Assembly (NCBI RefSeq): GCF_014385165.1
Contig: NZ_JACRTF010000001.1
Coordinates: forward strand, 1,240,001-1,304,000
From: Jilunia laotingensis
Lineage (GTDB): Bacteria > Bacteroidota > Bacteroidia > Bacteroidales > Bacteroidaceae
Length of the DNA: 64,000 bases
Direction of reading: 5' to 3'
Part shown: positions 1 to 8,210 of the stretch, piece by piece
Position numbering within the stretch: the first letter of the stretch is position 1
Layout: the number at the start of each line of letters is the position of its first letter
Notes under the pieces: model-generated
Seen by the model: only the letters and a program-made list of their open reading frames with translations
Database searches by the model: none
What the model was told of the DNA's origin: nothing
Program-made: the position numbers and the translations under genes

Positions 1-127
1 TCTCAAAATCAACATACTGAGACAACACTTCAAGAGGATTGCCCATTTCATTCAAACGCAATTCACGATTCTCTGACTCAAATAGTTGATTATAACGAAG
101 CTTACGGTATCGGGATAACTTGTTCAT
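1..127 (-). CDS. Transposase, IS5-like, N-terminal fragment cut by window edge
   Basis: Only the first 42 codons are inside the window; the gene continues off the left edge. The reverse-strand frame opens with ATG at 125-127 and reads MNKLSRYRKLRYNQLF, then GNPLEVLSQYVDFE. This basic opening followed by a G-[ND]-P-L-x-x-L segment resembles the N-terminus of Bacteroides IS5-group transposases. The downstream catalytic DDE residues are not visible, so the assignment rests on this short stretch. No terminal inverted repeat could be recognised in the 106 bases between it and the next gene. Confidence 0.55.
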   Translation of the reverse strand, partial: MNKLSRYRKLRYNQLFESENRELRLNEMGNPLEVLSQYVDFE

Positions 128-233
128 TATAAAATTCTTATTTTCTGCAAATTTACGCTCTTGGAACCATATAAACAACTGTACTACAATATTTTAATTT
201 ATAGAACTCCTCTTAAGTAATACTACTTATCGG

Positions 234-1145
234 CTATGCAGATTCTGATTTCAATTTCAAATATTTCTCATACGTCCGTTTCCAACGATTATGACTCCAA
301 AGCCAATACTGAGGTGCCCTACGAATAGTTTCCTCTAACCTCCGGGCATAATCTACCGTAATCTCATAATCGGGAAACGATTTCGGATCTTCTGTCATCA
401 CAACAAAATCGGCATGGTAATAACCTCTTTTCACTCTCTGTACATCCAGATAGACCACCGCAGCATCCGTTGCTTTAGCAATGCTTTCTGCTCCGATAAA
501 GAAAGAAGATTTATGATTCAAAAATTCTGTCCACATCTTGACAAAGTTCCAATTAGGTGACTGGTCGGATATGAAGCCGATGATAAAACGTTTATTCTGT
601 TGTTTGTAACGCACCAAATGGCGCAATGCCATCAGCATCTCTATATTGACAGCATGAAAACGGCTGCGCATCCAAAGAAATAGCTTGTCGAATGCTTTAT
701 TCTCAATCTGATGATAAATCTGACCGGCTATAAAATTATCAGTCATACCAAGATGCAAAGGAATAGACGAGACCCATTCCCAGTTACAATAATGCCCTAG
801 ATAAAGCACACAATCCTTGTGCTTGATTATCTCGTTGATTTTGTCCACTCCACCAAATGTCATACGCTGACGCATTTGTTTCTCACTCATAGAAAACAAT
901 TTGATGGTCTCAACTATATAGTCACAAAAGTAATGATAAAACTCTCTTTCAATTTTACGCAATTCAACCAAAGGTTTCTCTGGGAAAGATTCCTCCAAAT
1001 TCTTTCTGACTACTTTTCTACGATACCGAACAACATAATATAGCGGGTAATATAATAAATCGGAAAAAAAATAGAGAAGTCGCAACGGAAGCAATGAAGC
1101 GACAAACCAGAAAAAGAAAAACAAATAATACAATAAGTGCTTCAT
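234..1145 (-). CDS. LpxL/HtrB-like lysophospholipid (lipid A) acyltransferase
   Basis: A 303-residue membrane-anchored acyltransferase of the LpxL/LpxM (bacterial lipid A acyltransferase) family, expected to move an acyl chain onto a lipid A precursor at the inner face of the cytoplasmic membrane. A hydrophobic anchor spans about residues 3-35. The catalytic HX4(D/E) motif is visible as H118-YCNW-E123, within LGHYCNWEW. The length matches the family (about 300). It starts at ATG 1145, 14 bases after the stop of the GT9 gene, and is the last gene of a reverse-strand operon DUF4254-GT9-acyltransferase. That context supports a role in lipopolysaccharide assembly. The acyl donor and position cannot be read from sequence. 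Confidence 0.88.
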   Translation of the reverse strand: MKHLLYYLFFFFWFVASLLPLRLLYFFSDLLYYPLYYVVRYRRKVVRKNLEESFPEKPLVELRKIEREFYHYFCDYIVETIKLFSMSEKQMRQRMTFGGVDKINEIIKHKDCVLYLGHYCNWEWVSSIPLHLGMTDNFIAGQIYHQIENKAFDKLFLWMRSRFHAVNIEMLMALRHLVRYKQQNKRFIIGFISDQSPNWNFVKMWTEFLNHKSSFFIGAESIAKATDAAVVYLDVQRVKRGYYHADFVVMTEDPKSFPDYEITVDYARRLEETIRRAPQYWLWSHNRWKRTYEKYLKLKSESA

Positions 1146-1159
1146 GCAAAACTATTTAT

Positions 1160-2197
1160 CTATTTTATTAACAATCCTTCTATTTTACGTATGATTTGTT
1201 CCGGTTGAATCTGCCTCATACAAGCATAGTCTTTGCGGAAACAGGGTTTCTGTCCATACACAGAACAAGGACGGCAGGGTAAATCAAGCTGTACTGCATT
1301 GATCGGTAGCTGCTTCCAACCCATAAATCCGGCATAAGGATGCGTGGCACCCCAAACAGAAACTACCGGAGTATTCACTAAAGAAGCCAAATGCATATTG
1401 GCCGAATCCATAGAAAGCATTACATCAAGATGACTCATCATATTCAATTCCGTATTCATATCCAATTTACCAATCATCGAAATTATCGTGGGATATTTCT
1501 GCCTCCAGGCATCAAAAACAGCCTGCTCTTTTGCCCCTCCCCCAAATAGGAAAACTTTTACGTCTTGTCGGTTTGCAAAATGAGCGACTACCTGCTCCTG
1601 CAACTCTAAGGGATAAATTTTCCCTTCATGTTTAGCAAAGGGGGCGATACCTATCCACTTTATTCCTTCATGTTTAGATCCGGTTACAGACTCTATCAAC
1701 GAGAAATCACCTTTCCCTTCTCCATAAATGGAAGTAAAGTTTAACATAACAGGAAAACCAAGTCTTTCTAAAACTTCCTCATAACGACGAAAAGAACTTT
1801 TCAGATTCTCAATAACTTTATGACGACGTCGCACTAACTGATGCTTCTTTTTACGCCCTTTATGGATATAATCGACCGGGATACCTGCCATCCTGAATCG
1901 AAGCCGAAGATATTTTGTCCGTAGCACATCATGAAAATCGGCTATGTAATCGAACTTTTTTTCCTTCAATTCCGAATAGAGGGCATTTAGCCCTCGAATC
2001 CCATTATATTTCCCAACTAAGTCCGCACCCATAAAACTAACATTTGACGGCAAACCTTGAAAAAGAGGTTGTAATGTACCGCGACTCAGTACGGTTATTT
2101 CGTGCTGAGGATATTGTTTCGCCAGTGAATACACAACCGGGATTGTCATTGCGACATCACCAAGTGCTGAAAAACGAATAATAAGAATACGGGCCAT
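1160..2197 (-). CDS. Glycosyltransferase family 9 (heptosyltransferase-like)
   Basis: A 345-residue GT9 enzyme, the family of ADP-heptose:LPS heptosyltransferases, likely adding a sugar to the LPS core on the cytoplasmic side. The N-terminus (ILIIRFSALGDVAMTIPVV) is the typical GT9 opening with the conserved GD. The C-terminal half has the acceptor/nucleotide motif SMDSANMHLAS, equivalent to the D-S/T-G-x-x-H-x-A motif of WaaC/WaaF, and later VSVWGATHP. Four cysteines lie in the C-terminal 45 residues (PCRPCSVYGQKPC and YACM), a pattern seen in Bacteroidetes GT9 proteins. The gene starts 3 bases after the DUF4254 stop, so the two are probably translationally coupled. Confidence 0.9.
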   Translation of the reverse strand: MARILIIRFSALGDVAMTIPVVYSLAKQYPQHEITVLSRGTLQPLFQGLPSNVSFMGADLVGKYNGIRGLNALYSELKEKKFDYIADFHDVLRTKYLRLRFRMAGIPVDYIHKGRKKKHQLVRRRHKVIENLKSSFRRYEEVLERLGFPVMLNFTSIYGEGKGDFSLIESVTGSKHEGIKWIGIAPFAKHEGKIYPLELQEQVVAHFANRQDVKVFLFGGGAKEQAVFDAWRQKYPTIISMIGKLDMNTELNMMSHLDVMLSMDSANMHLASLVNTPVVSVWGATHPYAGFMGWKQLPINAVQLDLPCRPCSVYGQKPCFRKDYACMRQIQPEQIIRKIEGLLIK

Positions 2198-2200
2198 CGG

Positions 2201-2806
2201 CTATTTTTTAGCATAAAGAACCGGATTCAATGCCGGGTCATTATACATTTTCATCTGTTTGTATACCTTCATATATTTATGTCCGGCTTCAATGTCGGCC
2301 AGTAACTGGTCAATAGCAGCGGAAAGATCTCTCTTTTGCTCAAGTAAAACGGCAAGCTTCGCTTCGCATTGATCATGATGTTCCTTTGTCGTGTCCGTAC
2401 GTTTTACCTCCTGCTGCATGTGATAAATCTTCAAAGCAAGGATAGAAAGACGATCTATCGCCCATGCAGGACTCTCGGTATTGATCGTTGCATCCTGTTG
2501 AGGAACCACTTCTTTATACTTGTCAAGAAAATAGCTATCGATCAGTTCTACAAGATCCGTACGATCCTGATTTGACTTATCAATCCTTCTTTTCAGTTTC
2601 AACGCCTCTGCAGGGTCTATCTGCGGATCACGGATAATGTCTTCAAAATGCCATTGCACGGCATCAATCCAATTTTTAAGATACAGATAATACTCTATCG
2701 TCTTCAATTCAAAAGGATTACTCATCGGTGCATCCACGCTATCTGTAATATGATAATCGTTAGTTGATTTCCAGAAAATGTCGTTGCAAAGGTTACTAAA
2801 TACCAT
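2201..2806 (-). CDS. DUF4254 family protein
   Basis: A 201-residue protein matching the Bacteroidetes DUF4254 family by its opening (NDIFWKSTNDYHITD) and helix-rich body with ENLWYLKNW-like spacing. No signal peptide or membrane segment is seen, so it is probably cytoplasmic. Two predicted helical pairs (about 40-110 and 115-185) are rich in K, E and Q. Its biochemical function is not known to me. It is the first gene of the operon with the GT9 enzyme and the LpxL-like acyltransferase, which suggests a service role in LPS or surface glycan synthesis. The ATG at 2806 is the only plausible start. Confidence 0.82.
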   Translation of the reverse strand: MVFSNLCNDIFWKSTNDYHITDSVDAPMSNPFELKTIEYYLYLKNWIDAVQWHFEDIIRDPQIDPAEALKLKRRIDKSNQDRTDLVELIDSYFLDKYKEVVPQQDATINTESPAWAIDRLSILALKIYHMQQEVKRTDTTKEHHDQCEAKLAVLLEQKRDLSAAIDQLLADIEAGHKYMKVYKQMKMYNDPALNPVLYAKK

Positions 2807-3059
2807 AATCTTAATCGTTTTTTAATGAATATACTACAAGAGACAAAACTAAAGAATATTTCTCATACGGGCAATCCTTTCCTGTATTTTATTGTGCTTT
2901 GGCATCAGAAACGCACATTTTACACCTGTACAATCTGTAATAGGTCAGGCCAACTGCTCTAAACGGAGTCCCTTCGGCCTCTTTTACAATTGTTTTTACC
3001 TGATAAATCCGGGCAAAGATACTATTTTTTCGTATTTTTGCCACAAAAGAGGAAACAAG

Positions 3060-4139
3060 ATGAAAATAATTATAGATAATAAGATTCCTTATATAAATAA
3101 AGCCATTGAGAAATTAACTCATGATGTAACCTTTATTTCAGGAAAAGATTTTACCCCGGATATCGTAAGGGATGCCGATGCACTTATCGTACGCACACGT
3201 ACCCGCTGCAACCGCGAGTTACTTGAAGGAAGCCGTGTAAAATTCATTGCAACGGCAACAATCGGTTTCGATCATATAGATACCGATTATTGCCATGAAG
3301 CCGGAATAACCTGGACTAACGCTCCGGGATGTAATTCAGCTTCAGTAGCTCAATATATAGAATCCGTTCTTATTTTACTAAAGCTCTTCCAGAAGAAGAG
3401 GTTGGATGAAATGACCTTGGGAATAGTAGGCGTCGGAAATGTTGGAAGTAAGATTGTCAAAGTAGCCGAAGCACAAGGTATGCGCGTTCTGTTAAACGAC
3501 CTTCCTCGCGAAGATAAAGAAGGAAGTACAGCTTTTTGTTCATTGGAACAATTGGCGCAAGAATGCGACATAATCACTTTCCACGTACCTTTATATAAAG
3601 AAGGGAAATACAAAACTTACCATTTGGCAGACGAAGCATTCTTTCAGTCCTTACAACGGAAACCTATTATAATCAACACTTCCCGTGGAGAGGTTATCAA
3701 AACCGAAGCAATATTGAAAGCATTGAATACTGGACTTATTTCGGATACCGTCATTGATGTTTGGGAGAATGAGCCAAAAATTAATCTTGAACTATTAAAT
3801 AAGGTACTATTAGGTACACCCCACATTGCCGGATACTCAGCCGATGGAAAAGCTAATGCAACCCGTATGTCACTGGATGCCCTTTGTCGGTTCTTCAATA
3901 CCCCAACAGATTATAAGATTACACCGCCTGAACCACAAAATAAAATCGTAAAAGCATCGACTCTTGATGAAGCACTTTTATCGATCTATGATCCTCGCAG
4001 AGATAGCGAAGTCCTCAAAACCCATCCCGAGCTTTTTGAAAAGCTAAGAGGTGACTATCCTTTAAGGAGAGAAAAAGAAGCATATAGCTTTCAAATCCCT
4101 TCGCATCAACCTACTTCTGATCAAGTACCTTTTCAATAA
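3060..4139 (+). CDS. pdxB: 4-phosphoerythronate dehydrogenase
   Basis: PdxB oxidises 4-phospho-D-erythronate with NAD in the DXP-dependent pathway to pyridoxal 5'-phosphate. The 359-residue protein has the D-isomer 2-hydroxyacid dehydrogenase layout: an N-terminal catalytic half with ATIGFDHIDTDY, then a Rossmann motif GIVGVGNVGSKI. The catalytic region follows with NTSRGEV, DVWENEP and the catalytic histidine in GTPHIAGYSADGKANAT. The C-terminal dimerisation domain is slightly shorter than in E. coli (378 aa). The frame is open for 56 codons upstream to 2892, but family alignment starts at MKIIIDNKIPY, so ATG 3060 is chosen. A -7-like TATTTTTG sits at 3033-3040. The 3' end overlaps the convergent purN by 29 bases. 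Confidence 0.93.
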   Translation: MKIIIDNKIPYINKAIEKLTHDVTFISGKDFTPDIVRDADALIVRTRTRCNRELLEGSRVKFIATATIGFDHIDTDYCHEAGITWTNAPGCNSASVAQYIESVLILLKLFQKKRLDEMTLGIVGVGNVGSKIVKVAEAQGMRVLLNDLPREDKEGSTAFCSLEQLAQECDIITFHVPLYKEGKYKTYHLADEAFFQSLQRKPIIINTSRGEVIKTEAILKALNTGLISDTVIDVWENEPKINLELLNKVLLGTPHIAGYSADGKANATRMSLDALCRFFNTPTDYKITPPEPQNKIVKASTLDEALLSIYDPRRDSEVLKTHPELFEKLRGDYPLRREKEAYSFQIPSHQPTSDQVPFQ

Positions 4140-4683
4140 TTACTGGAAAATATTTATATTCCAATGCATGTACTTTCTTTGCCACATCGGTAGCTGAATC
4201 TTCCGGAAGAACAGAACACTTCGCTTGGAAAATAGTACTTCCCTCATCATAGTGTTCATTTATATAATGTATAGTAATTCCGCTTTCATACTCGCCCGCA
4301 GCAACCACCGCTTCGTGTACACGGTCACCGTACATACCTTTTCCACCGAATTTAGGTAAAAGTGCCGGATGTATATTTATGATTTTATCAGGATAAGCAT
4401 ACAAAAGCACCTCTGGCACTCGCAGTAAGAATCCCGCCAGCACAATAAAATCAATCTCATACTCCTTTAATAAAGCCAAAATACGCTCACCGGAACGCCA
4501 CTCTTCTTTTGGAAACACCTCAGAAGGCACCTGTAGGCGATGCGCACGTTCCAAAACATACGCACCTTCTTTATTAGAAATTACCAATGCCACTCTAACA
4601 AAATCACTTTTTTCAAAGTGCCGGATAATATTTTCGGCATTTGTACCCGAACCGGAAGCAAAAATAGCGATGTTTTTCTTCAT
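4111..4683 (-). CDS. purN: Phosphoribosylglycinamide formyltransferase (GART)
   Basis: PurN transfers a formyl group from 10-formyl-THF to GAR, the third step of purine synthesis. The 190-residue protein shows the GAR-binding loop ASGSGTNAENI near the N-terminus, the catalytic N-H-D set in IINIHPALLPKFGGKGMYGDRVHEAV, then VVAAGEYESGITIHY. The frame extends upstream to 4734, but the family begins at MKKNIAIFASGSGTN, so ATG 4683 is used. The coding strand is reverse. Its last 29 bases lie antisense to the end of pdxB, leaving no room for a terminator between the two genes. Confidence 0.94.
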   Translation of the reverse strand: MKKNIAIFASGSGTNAENIIRHFEKSDFVRVALVISNKEGAYVLERAHRLQVPSEVFPKEEWRSGERILALLKEYEIDFIVLAGFLLRVPEVLLYAYPDKIINIHPALLPKFGGKGMYGDRVHEAVVAAGEYESGITIHYINEHYDEGSTIFQAKCSVLPEDSATDVAKKVHALEYKYFPVIIEKVLDQK

Positions 4684-4749
4684 AAGCTGTCTTTTCAATG
4701 CACAAAACAGTGAAAAATGTGCAAAAGATTGCATTTAATTAGTCAAATA

Positions 4750-4781
4750 TTTGCGCGAAACGATAAATATTCATTCCTTTG
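4750..4781 (+). promoter_or_regulatory. Bacteroides-type promoter of acpP-fabF-rnc
   Basis: TTTG at 4750-4753, a 20-base spacer, and TTCCTTTG at 4774-4781 (one mismatch to TAnnTTTG). The predicted start of transcription is near 4788, giving a leader of about 45 bases before acpP. The spacing is exactly that of the Bacteroides housekeeping sigma factor consensus. Confidence 0.7.
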
Positions 4782-4832
4782 CACCGCAAAATTAAAGAAA
4801 TAAAACTAATTATTAATTAAAAACTTAAAGTT

Positions 4833-5069
4833 ATGTCTGAAATTGCATCAAGAGTGAAAGCGATTATCGTTGATAAATTAGGCGTTGAAGAATCAGAAGT
4901 TACCACTGAAGCTAGCTTCACTAATGACCTGGGAGCAGATTCTCTTGACACTGTAGAACTTATCATGGAATTCGAAAAAGAATTCGGCATCTCTATTCCT
5001 GACGACCAAGCTGAGAAGATTGGCACTGTAGGTGACGCTGTATCTTATATCGAAGAACACGCTAAGTAA
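4833..5069 (+). CDS. acpP: Acyl carrier protein
   Basis: A 78-residue acidic ACP that carries growing acyl chains as 4'-phosphopantetheine thioesters for fatty acid and lipid A synthesis. The attachment serine is S37 in the invariant DSL motif ([15 protein letters not shown]). The four-helix ACP pattern and length match E. coli AcpP (78 aa). The leader is A-rich with no clear Shine-Dalgarno, as is usual in Bacteroides. The gene is followed after 15 bases by fabF, the classical arrangement. Confidence 0.97.
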   Translation: MSEIASRVKAIIVDKLGVEESEVTTEASFTNDLGADSLDTVELIMEFEKEFGISIPDDQAEKIGTVGDAVSYIEEHAK

Positions 5070-5084
5070 TCGGATTTCATCAGT

Positions 5085-6347
5085 ATGGAATTGAAAAGAG
5101 TTGTAGTAACGGGCCTCGGTGCCATTACTCCCGTTGGCAATAGTGTACCTGAATTCTGGGAAAATCTGGTGAACGGGGTTAGTGGAGCAGGGCCTATTAC
5201 TCATTTCGATGCTTCGCTATTCAAGACCCGATTTGCATGTGAAGTGAAAGACTTCGATGCAACCAAATATATTGACCGTAAAGAGGCACGCAAAATGGAC
5301 CGGTATACACAACTCGCTGTAGCCGTAGCTAAAGAGGCTGTTGCCGACTCAGGTCTTGATATCGAAAAGGAAGATTTAAATAGAATCGGAGTTATTTTTG
5401 GTGCAGGTATCGGTGGTATTCGTACATTCGAAGAAGAAGTAGGCAACTACGCTATCAATAAAGAAAATGGTCCTAAGTTCAATCCGTTTTTCATCCCCAA
5501 GATGATTTCGGATATCGCTGCCGGACAAATTTCTATTATGTACGGTTTCCACGGTCCTAATTATGCCACATGTTCCGCATGTGCAACTTCAACCAATGCC
5601 ATTGCCGATGCATTCAACCTTATCCGTTTGGGTAAAGCCAATGCCATCGTGTCCGGTGGTTCGGAAGCTGCGATTGCTGCTCCTGGCGTAGGTGGCTTCA
5701 ACGCCATGCATGCACTGTCAACCCGTAATGAATCTCCGGAGACAGCATCCCGCCCGTTTAGTGCAAGCCGAGACGGCTTTGTTATGGGTGAAGGTGGTGG
5801 TTGTCTAGTTCTTGAAGAACTGGAACATGCCAAAGCACGCGGTGCGAAGATTTACGCAGAAGTTGCCGGAGTGGGCATGTCTGCCGATGCATACCACTTG
5901 ACCGCTTCCCATCCCGAAGGTTTGGGTGCAAAACTAGTGATGCTCAATGCATTGGAAGATGCAGAGATGGATCCGAAAGAAGTTGATTATATCAACGTAC
6001 ACGGAACATCGACCCCCGTAGGCGATATTTCGGAGGCTAAAGCTATTAAAGAAGTATTTGGTGATCATGCATTTGAATTGAACATTAGTTCAACCAAATC
6101 AATGACCGGTCACTTATTAGGTGCAGCCGGTGCAGTAGAAGCTATTGCAAGTATAATGGCCATCCAAAACGATATAGTGCCTCCGACTATCAATCACGAA
6201 GAAGGTGACAATGACGAGAACATCGACTATAACCTTAATTTCACTTTCAATAAAGCACAGAAACGTGAAGTTAACGTTGCCCTATCCAATACATTCGGAT
6301 TCGGTGGTCACAATGCTTGTGTAATCTTCAAGAAATACGCTGAGTAA
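5085..6347 (+). CDS. fabF: Beta-ketoacyl-ACP synthase II
   Basis: FabF condenses malonyl-ACP with acyl-ACP to elongate fatty acids. The 420-residue protein carries the thiolase-fold Cys-His-His triad: the nucleophilic cysteine in ATCSACATSTNA (C166 aligns with the TAC motif), the first histidine in NVHGTSTPVGD and the second in KSMTGHLLGAAGAVEA. The C-terminal NTFGFGGHNACVIF is the family signature. It lies between acpP and rnc in one operon. Codon usage is similar to acpP and the start is ATG 5085. Confidence 0.97.
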   Translation: MELKRVVVTGLGAITPVGNSVPEFWENLVNGVSGAGPITHFDASLFKTRFACEVKDFDATKYIDRKEARKMDRYTQLAVAVAKEAVADSGLDIEKEDLNRIGVIFGAGIGGIRTFEEEVGNYAINKENGPKFNPFFIPKMISDIAAGQISIMYGFHGPNYATCSACATSTNAIADAFNLIRLGKANAIVSGGSEAAIAAPGVGGFNAMHALSTRNESPETASRPFSASRDGFVMGEGGGCLVLEELEHAKARGAKIYAEVAGVGMSADAYHLTASHPEGLGAKLVMLNALEDAEMDPKEVDYINVHGTSTPVGDISEAKAIKEVFGDHAFELNISSTKSMTGHLLGAAGAVEAIASIMAIQNDIVPPTINHEEGDNDENIDYNLNFTFNKAQKREVNVALSNTFGFGGHNACVIFKKYAE

Positions 6348-6351
6348 TATC

Positions 6352-7233
6352 GTGTTACGAAATCAAATAGACAAGATAAGGCTCCTGTTCCATAAGGACA
6401 GAGAGTCTTATCTTTGCTTTTATAGAATATTAGGATTCTATCCCCATAATATTCATCTTTACCACCAGGCTCTCCTGCACAAGTCAACCTCCCTCCGTTC
6501 GGAAAAAGGACGTCCTATCAACAACGAACGCCTTGAATTTCTCGGTGATGCCATTCTCGATGCCATCGTAGGGGATATTGTCTACAAACACTTCGAAGGG
6601 AAAAAAGAGGGTTTTCTCACCAATACCCGGTCTAAAATCGTACAGCGAGAAACATTAAATAAATTAGCAGTAGAAATAGGGCTCGACAAGCTTATTAAAT
6701 ATTCCGCCCGTTCATCTTCACACAACAGCTATATGTACGGAAATGCTTTCGAAGCGTTTATCGGTGCAATCTATCTAGATCAAGGTTATGAACGATGCAA
6801 ACGTTTTCTTGAAGAAAGGATTATCCATCCTTATATCGACCTAGACAAGTTATCACGTAAAGAAGTAAACTTCAAATCAAAGTTGATTGAATGGAGCCAG
6901 AAAAACAAAATAGAGGTTTCTTTTGAACTTATCGAACAGTTCTTTGACAAAGAGAGTAACCCGGTATTCCAAACAGAAGTCAGAATTGAAGGTTTAGCAG
7001 GAGGAAATGGAACGGGGTATTCAAAAAAAGAGTCTCAACAAAACGCTGCGCAAATGGCTTTGAAAAAAATCAAATCTCCCGAATTTATGGCAAACATAAA
7101 GGAAGCCAAGGCACAGGCATCAGTAACAGAAGTGAGTAGTGAAGAGATGGAAGGAGAATTATTAGAAAAAGAAGAGACTATATTAATAGAATTAGAGAAA
7201 GACACCAAACAAAAAGAAACAATAGAAGGATAA
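6352..7233 (+). CDS. rnc: Ribonuclease III
   Basis: Rnc cleaves double-stranded RNA in rRNA and mRNA processing. The 293-residue protein has the catalytic signature NNERLEFLGDAILD (E59, E62, D66) and the second metal-binding region NAFEAFIGAIYLDQG. A dsRNA-binding domain follows at about residues 165-235 (FKSKLIEWSQKN to GYSKKESQQNAAQMALKKI). The start codon is GTG at 6352, 4 bases after the fabF stop, implying translational coupling. The last 45-50 residues form a Glu/Lys-rich acidic tail (SSEEMEGELLEKEE) not present in the 226-aa E. coli enzyme. Confidence 0.95.
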   Translation: MLRNQIDKIRLLFHKDRESYLCFYRILGFYPHNIHLYHQALLHKSTSLRSEKGRPINNERLEFLGDAILDAIVGDIVYKHFEGKKEGFLTNTRSKIVQRETLNKLAVEIGLDKLIKYSARSSSHNSYMYGNAFEAFIGAIYLDQGYERCKRFLEERIIHPYIDLDKLSRKEVNFKSKLIEWSQKNKIEVSFELIEQFFDKESNPVFQTEVRIEGLAGGNGTGYSKKESQQNAAQMALKKIKSPEFMANIKEAKAQASVTEVSSEEMEGELLEKEETILIELEKDTKQKETIEG

Positions 7234-7261
7234 AAAAGAACCTTTAAACAACCCGGTCTGA

Positions 7262-8203
7262 ATGAAAACCATCAAGTTAAAATATACCGATTTTTGGGAT
7301 CATTTTGATCCCAAAAACAATTTCATAACAAACGTCTTATCTAAAAAATACCATATTGAGTTTAGCGACACCCCTGATTATTTAATATTCTCTATCTTTG
7401 GGTACGAACATCTGAAATTCCAAAATTGCATAAAGATATTATATTCCGGAGAAAACATAACCCCGGACTTTAACCTTTGCGACTATGCCATCGGTTTCGA
7501 CCACATAACCTTTGGTGATCGTTATATGCGCTTACCCCTCTATGTATCCTATGATATCGAGCGATTAGCAAAGCCTAAGGCTATTGATCCGGAGAAAGTA
7601 TTAAATCGAAAATTCTGTAGTTTCGTTGTTTCTAATGGTGTCAGTCCGGAAAGGAATCGTTTCTTTAAATTATTATCCGAATACAAACGAGTAGATTCCG
7701 GAGGACGTTTTATGAACAATATCGGAGGCCCGGTTCCAGACAAAGAGGCATTTATAAAAGACTACAAATTCAATATTGCATTCGAGAATAGCATATATGA
7801 TGGGTACACTACAGAAAAGTTACTGGAACCTATGCTTATGGACTCATTGCCTATTTATTGGGGCAACAAATTAGTGGGATTGGACTTTAATCCTCAATCA
7901 TTCATCAATGCTACAGACTTTCCCTCTTTAGAAGCGGTCGTTGAATATGTTGTTAAATTAGACACGAATGACGAAGATTATCTCTCCAAATTATCGATCC
8001 CCTGGCTTAACAAAAACAACTATCTAAATTGGGAAAGCCAATTCTATGATTTTTTTGACAATATATTCAACAAACCAAAATCGGAAGCTAGATATCTCAC
8101 AGACTATGGACGTGTCAGAATCTATCGCCAACGATTAAACCTTTTCAGCACAATAGATGTCATAAAAAGGAAGTTAGATGATTTACGGAATAGATTTAGA
8201 TAA
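7262..8203 (+). CDS. GT10 alpha-1,3/4-fucosyltransferase
   Basis: A 313-residue glycosyltransferase family 10 enzyme that would transfer L-fucose from GDP-fucose to a GlcNAc or glucose acceptor on a surface glycan. The GT10 donor-binding core is clear: YKFNIAFENSIYDGYTTEK, followed by PIYWGN and FNPQSFINATDFPS. There is no signal peptide; a basic C-terminus (VIKRKLDDLRNRFR) may give peripheral membrane contact as in Helicobacter FucTs, but no heptad repeat block is present. The gene is visibly more AT-rich than its neighbours and sits alone between rnc and convergent pfkA (8 bases apart). No GDP-fucose or other glycan genes are adjacent, which suggests acquisition by transfer. Confidence 0.9.
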   Translation: MKTIKLKYTDFWDHFDPKNNFITNVLSKKYHIEFSDTPDYLIFSIFGYEHLKFQNCIKILYSGENITPDFNLCDYAIGFDHITFGDRYMRLPLYVSYDIERLAKPKAIDPEKVLNRKFCSFVVSNGVSPERNRFFKLLSEYKRVDSGGRFMNNIGGPVPDKEAFIKDYKFNIAFENSIYDGYTTEKLLEPMLMDSLPIYWGNKLVGLDFNPQSFINATDFPSLEAVVEYVVKLDTNDEDYLSKLSIPWLNKNNYLNWESQFYDFFDNIFNKPKSEARYLTDYGRVRIYRQRLNLFSTIDVIKRKLDDLRNRFR

Positions 8204-8210
8204 ACTTAAT

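Noticed and set aside
2892..3059. N-terminal extension of PdxB by 56 residues
   Set aside because: The extension is Cys/Phe-rich with no homology to the family; the enzyme begins at MKIIID, and a promoter-like box lies within the extension.
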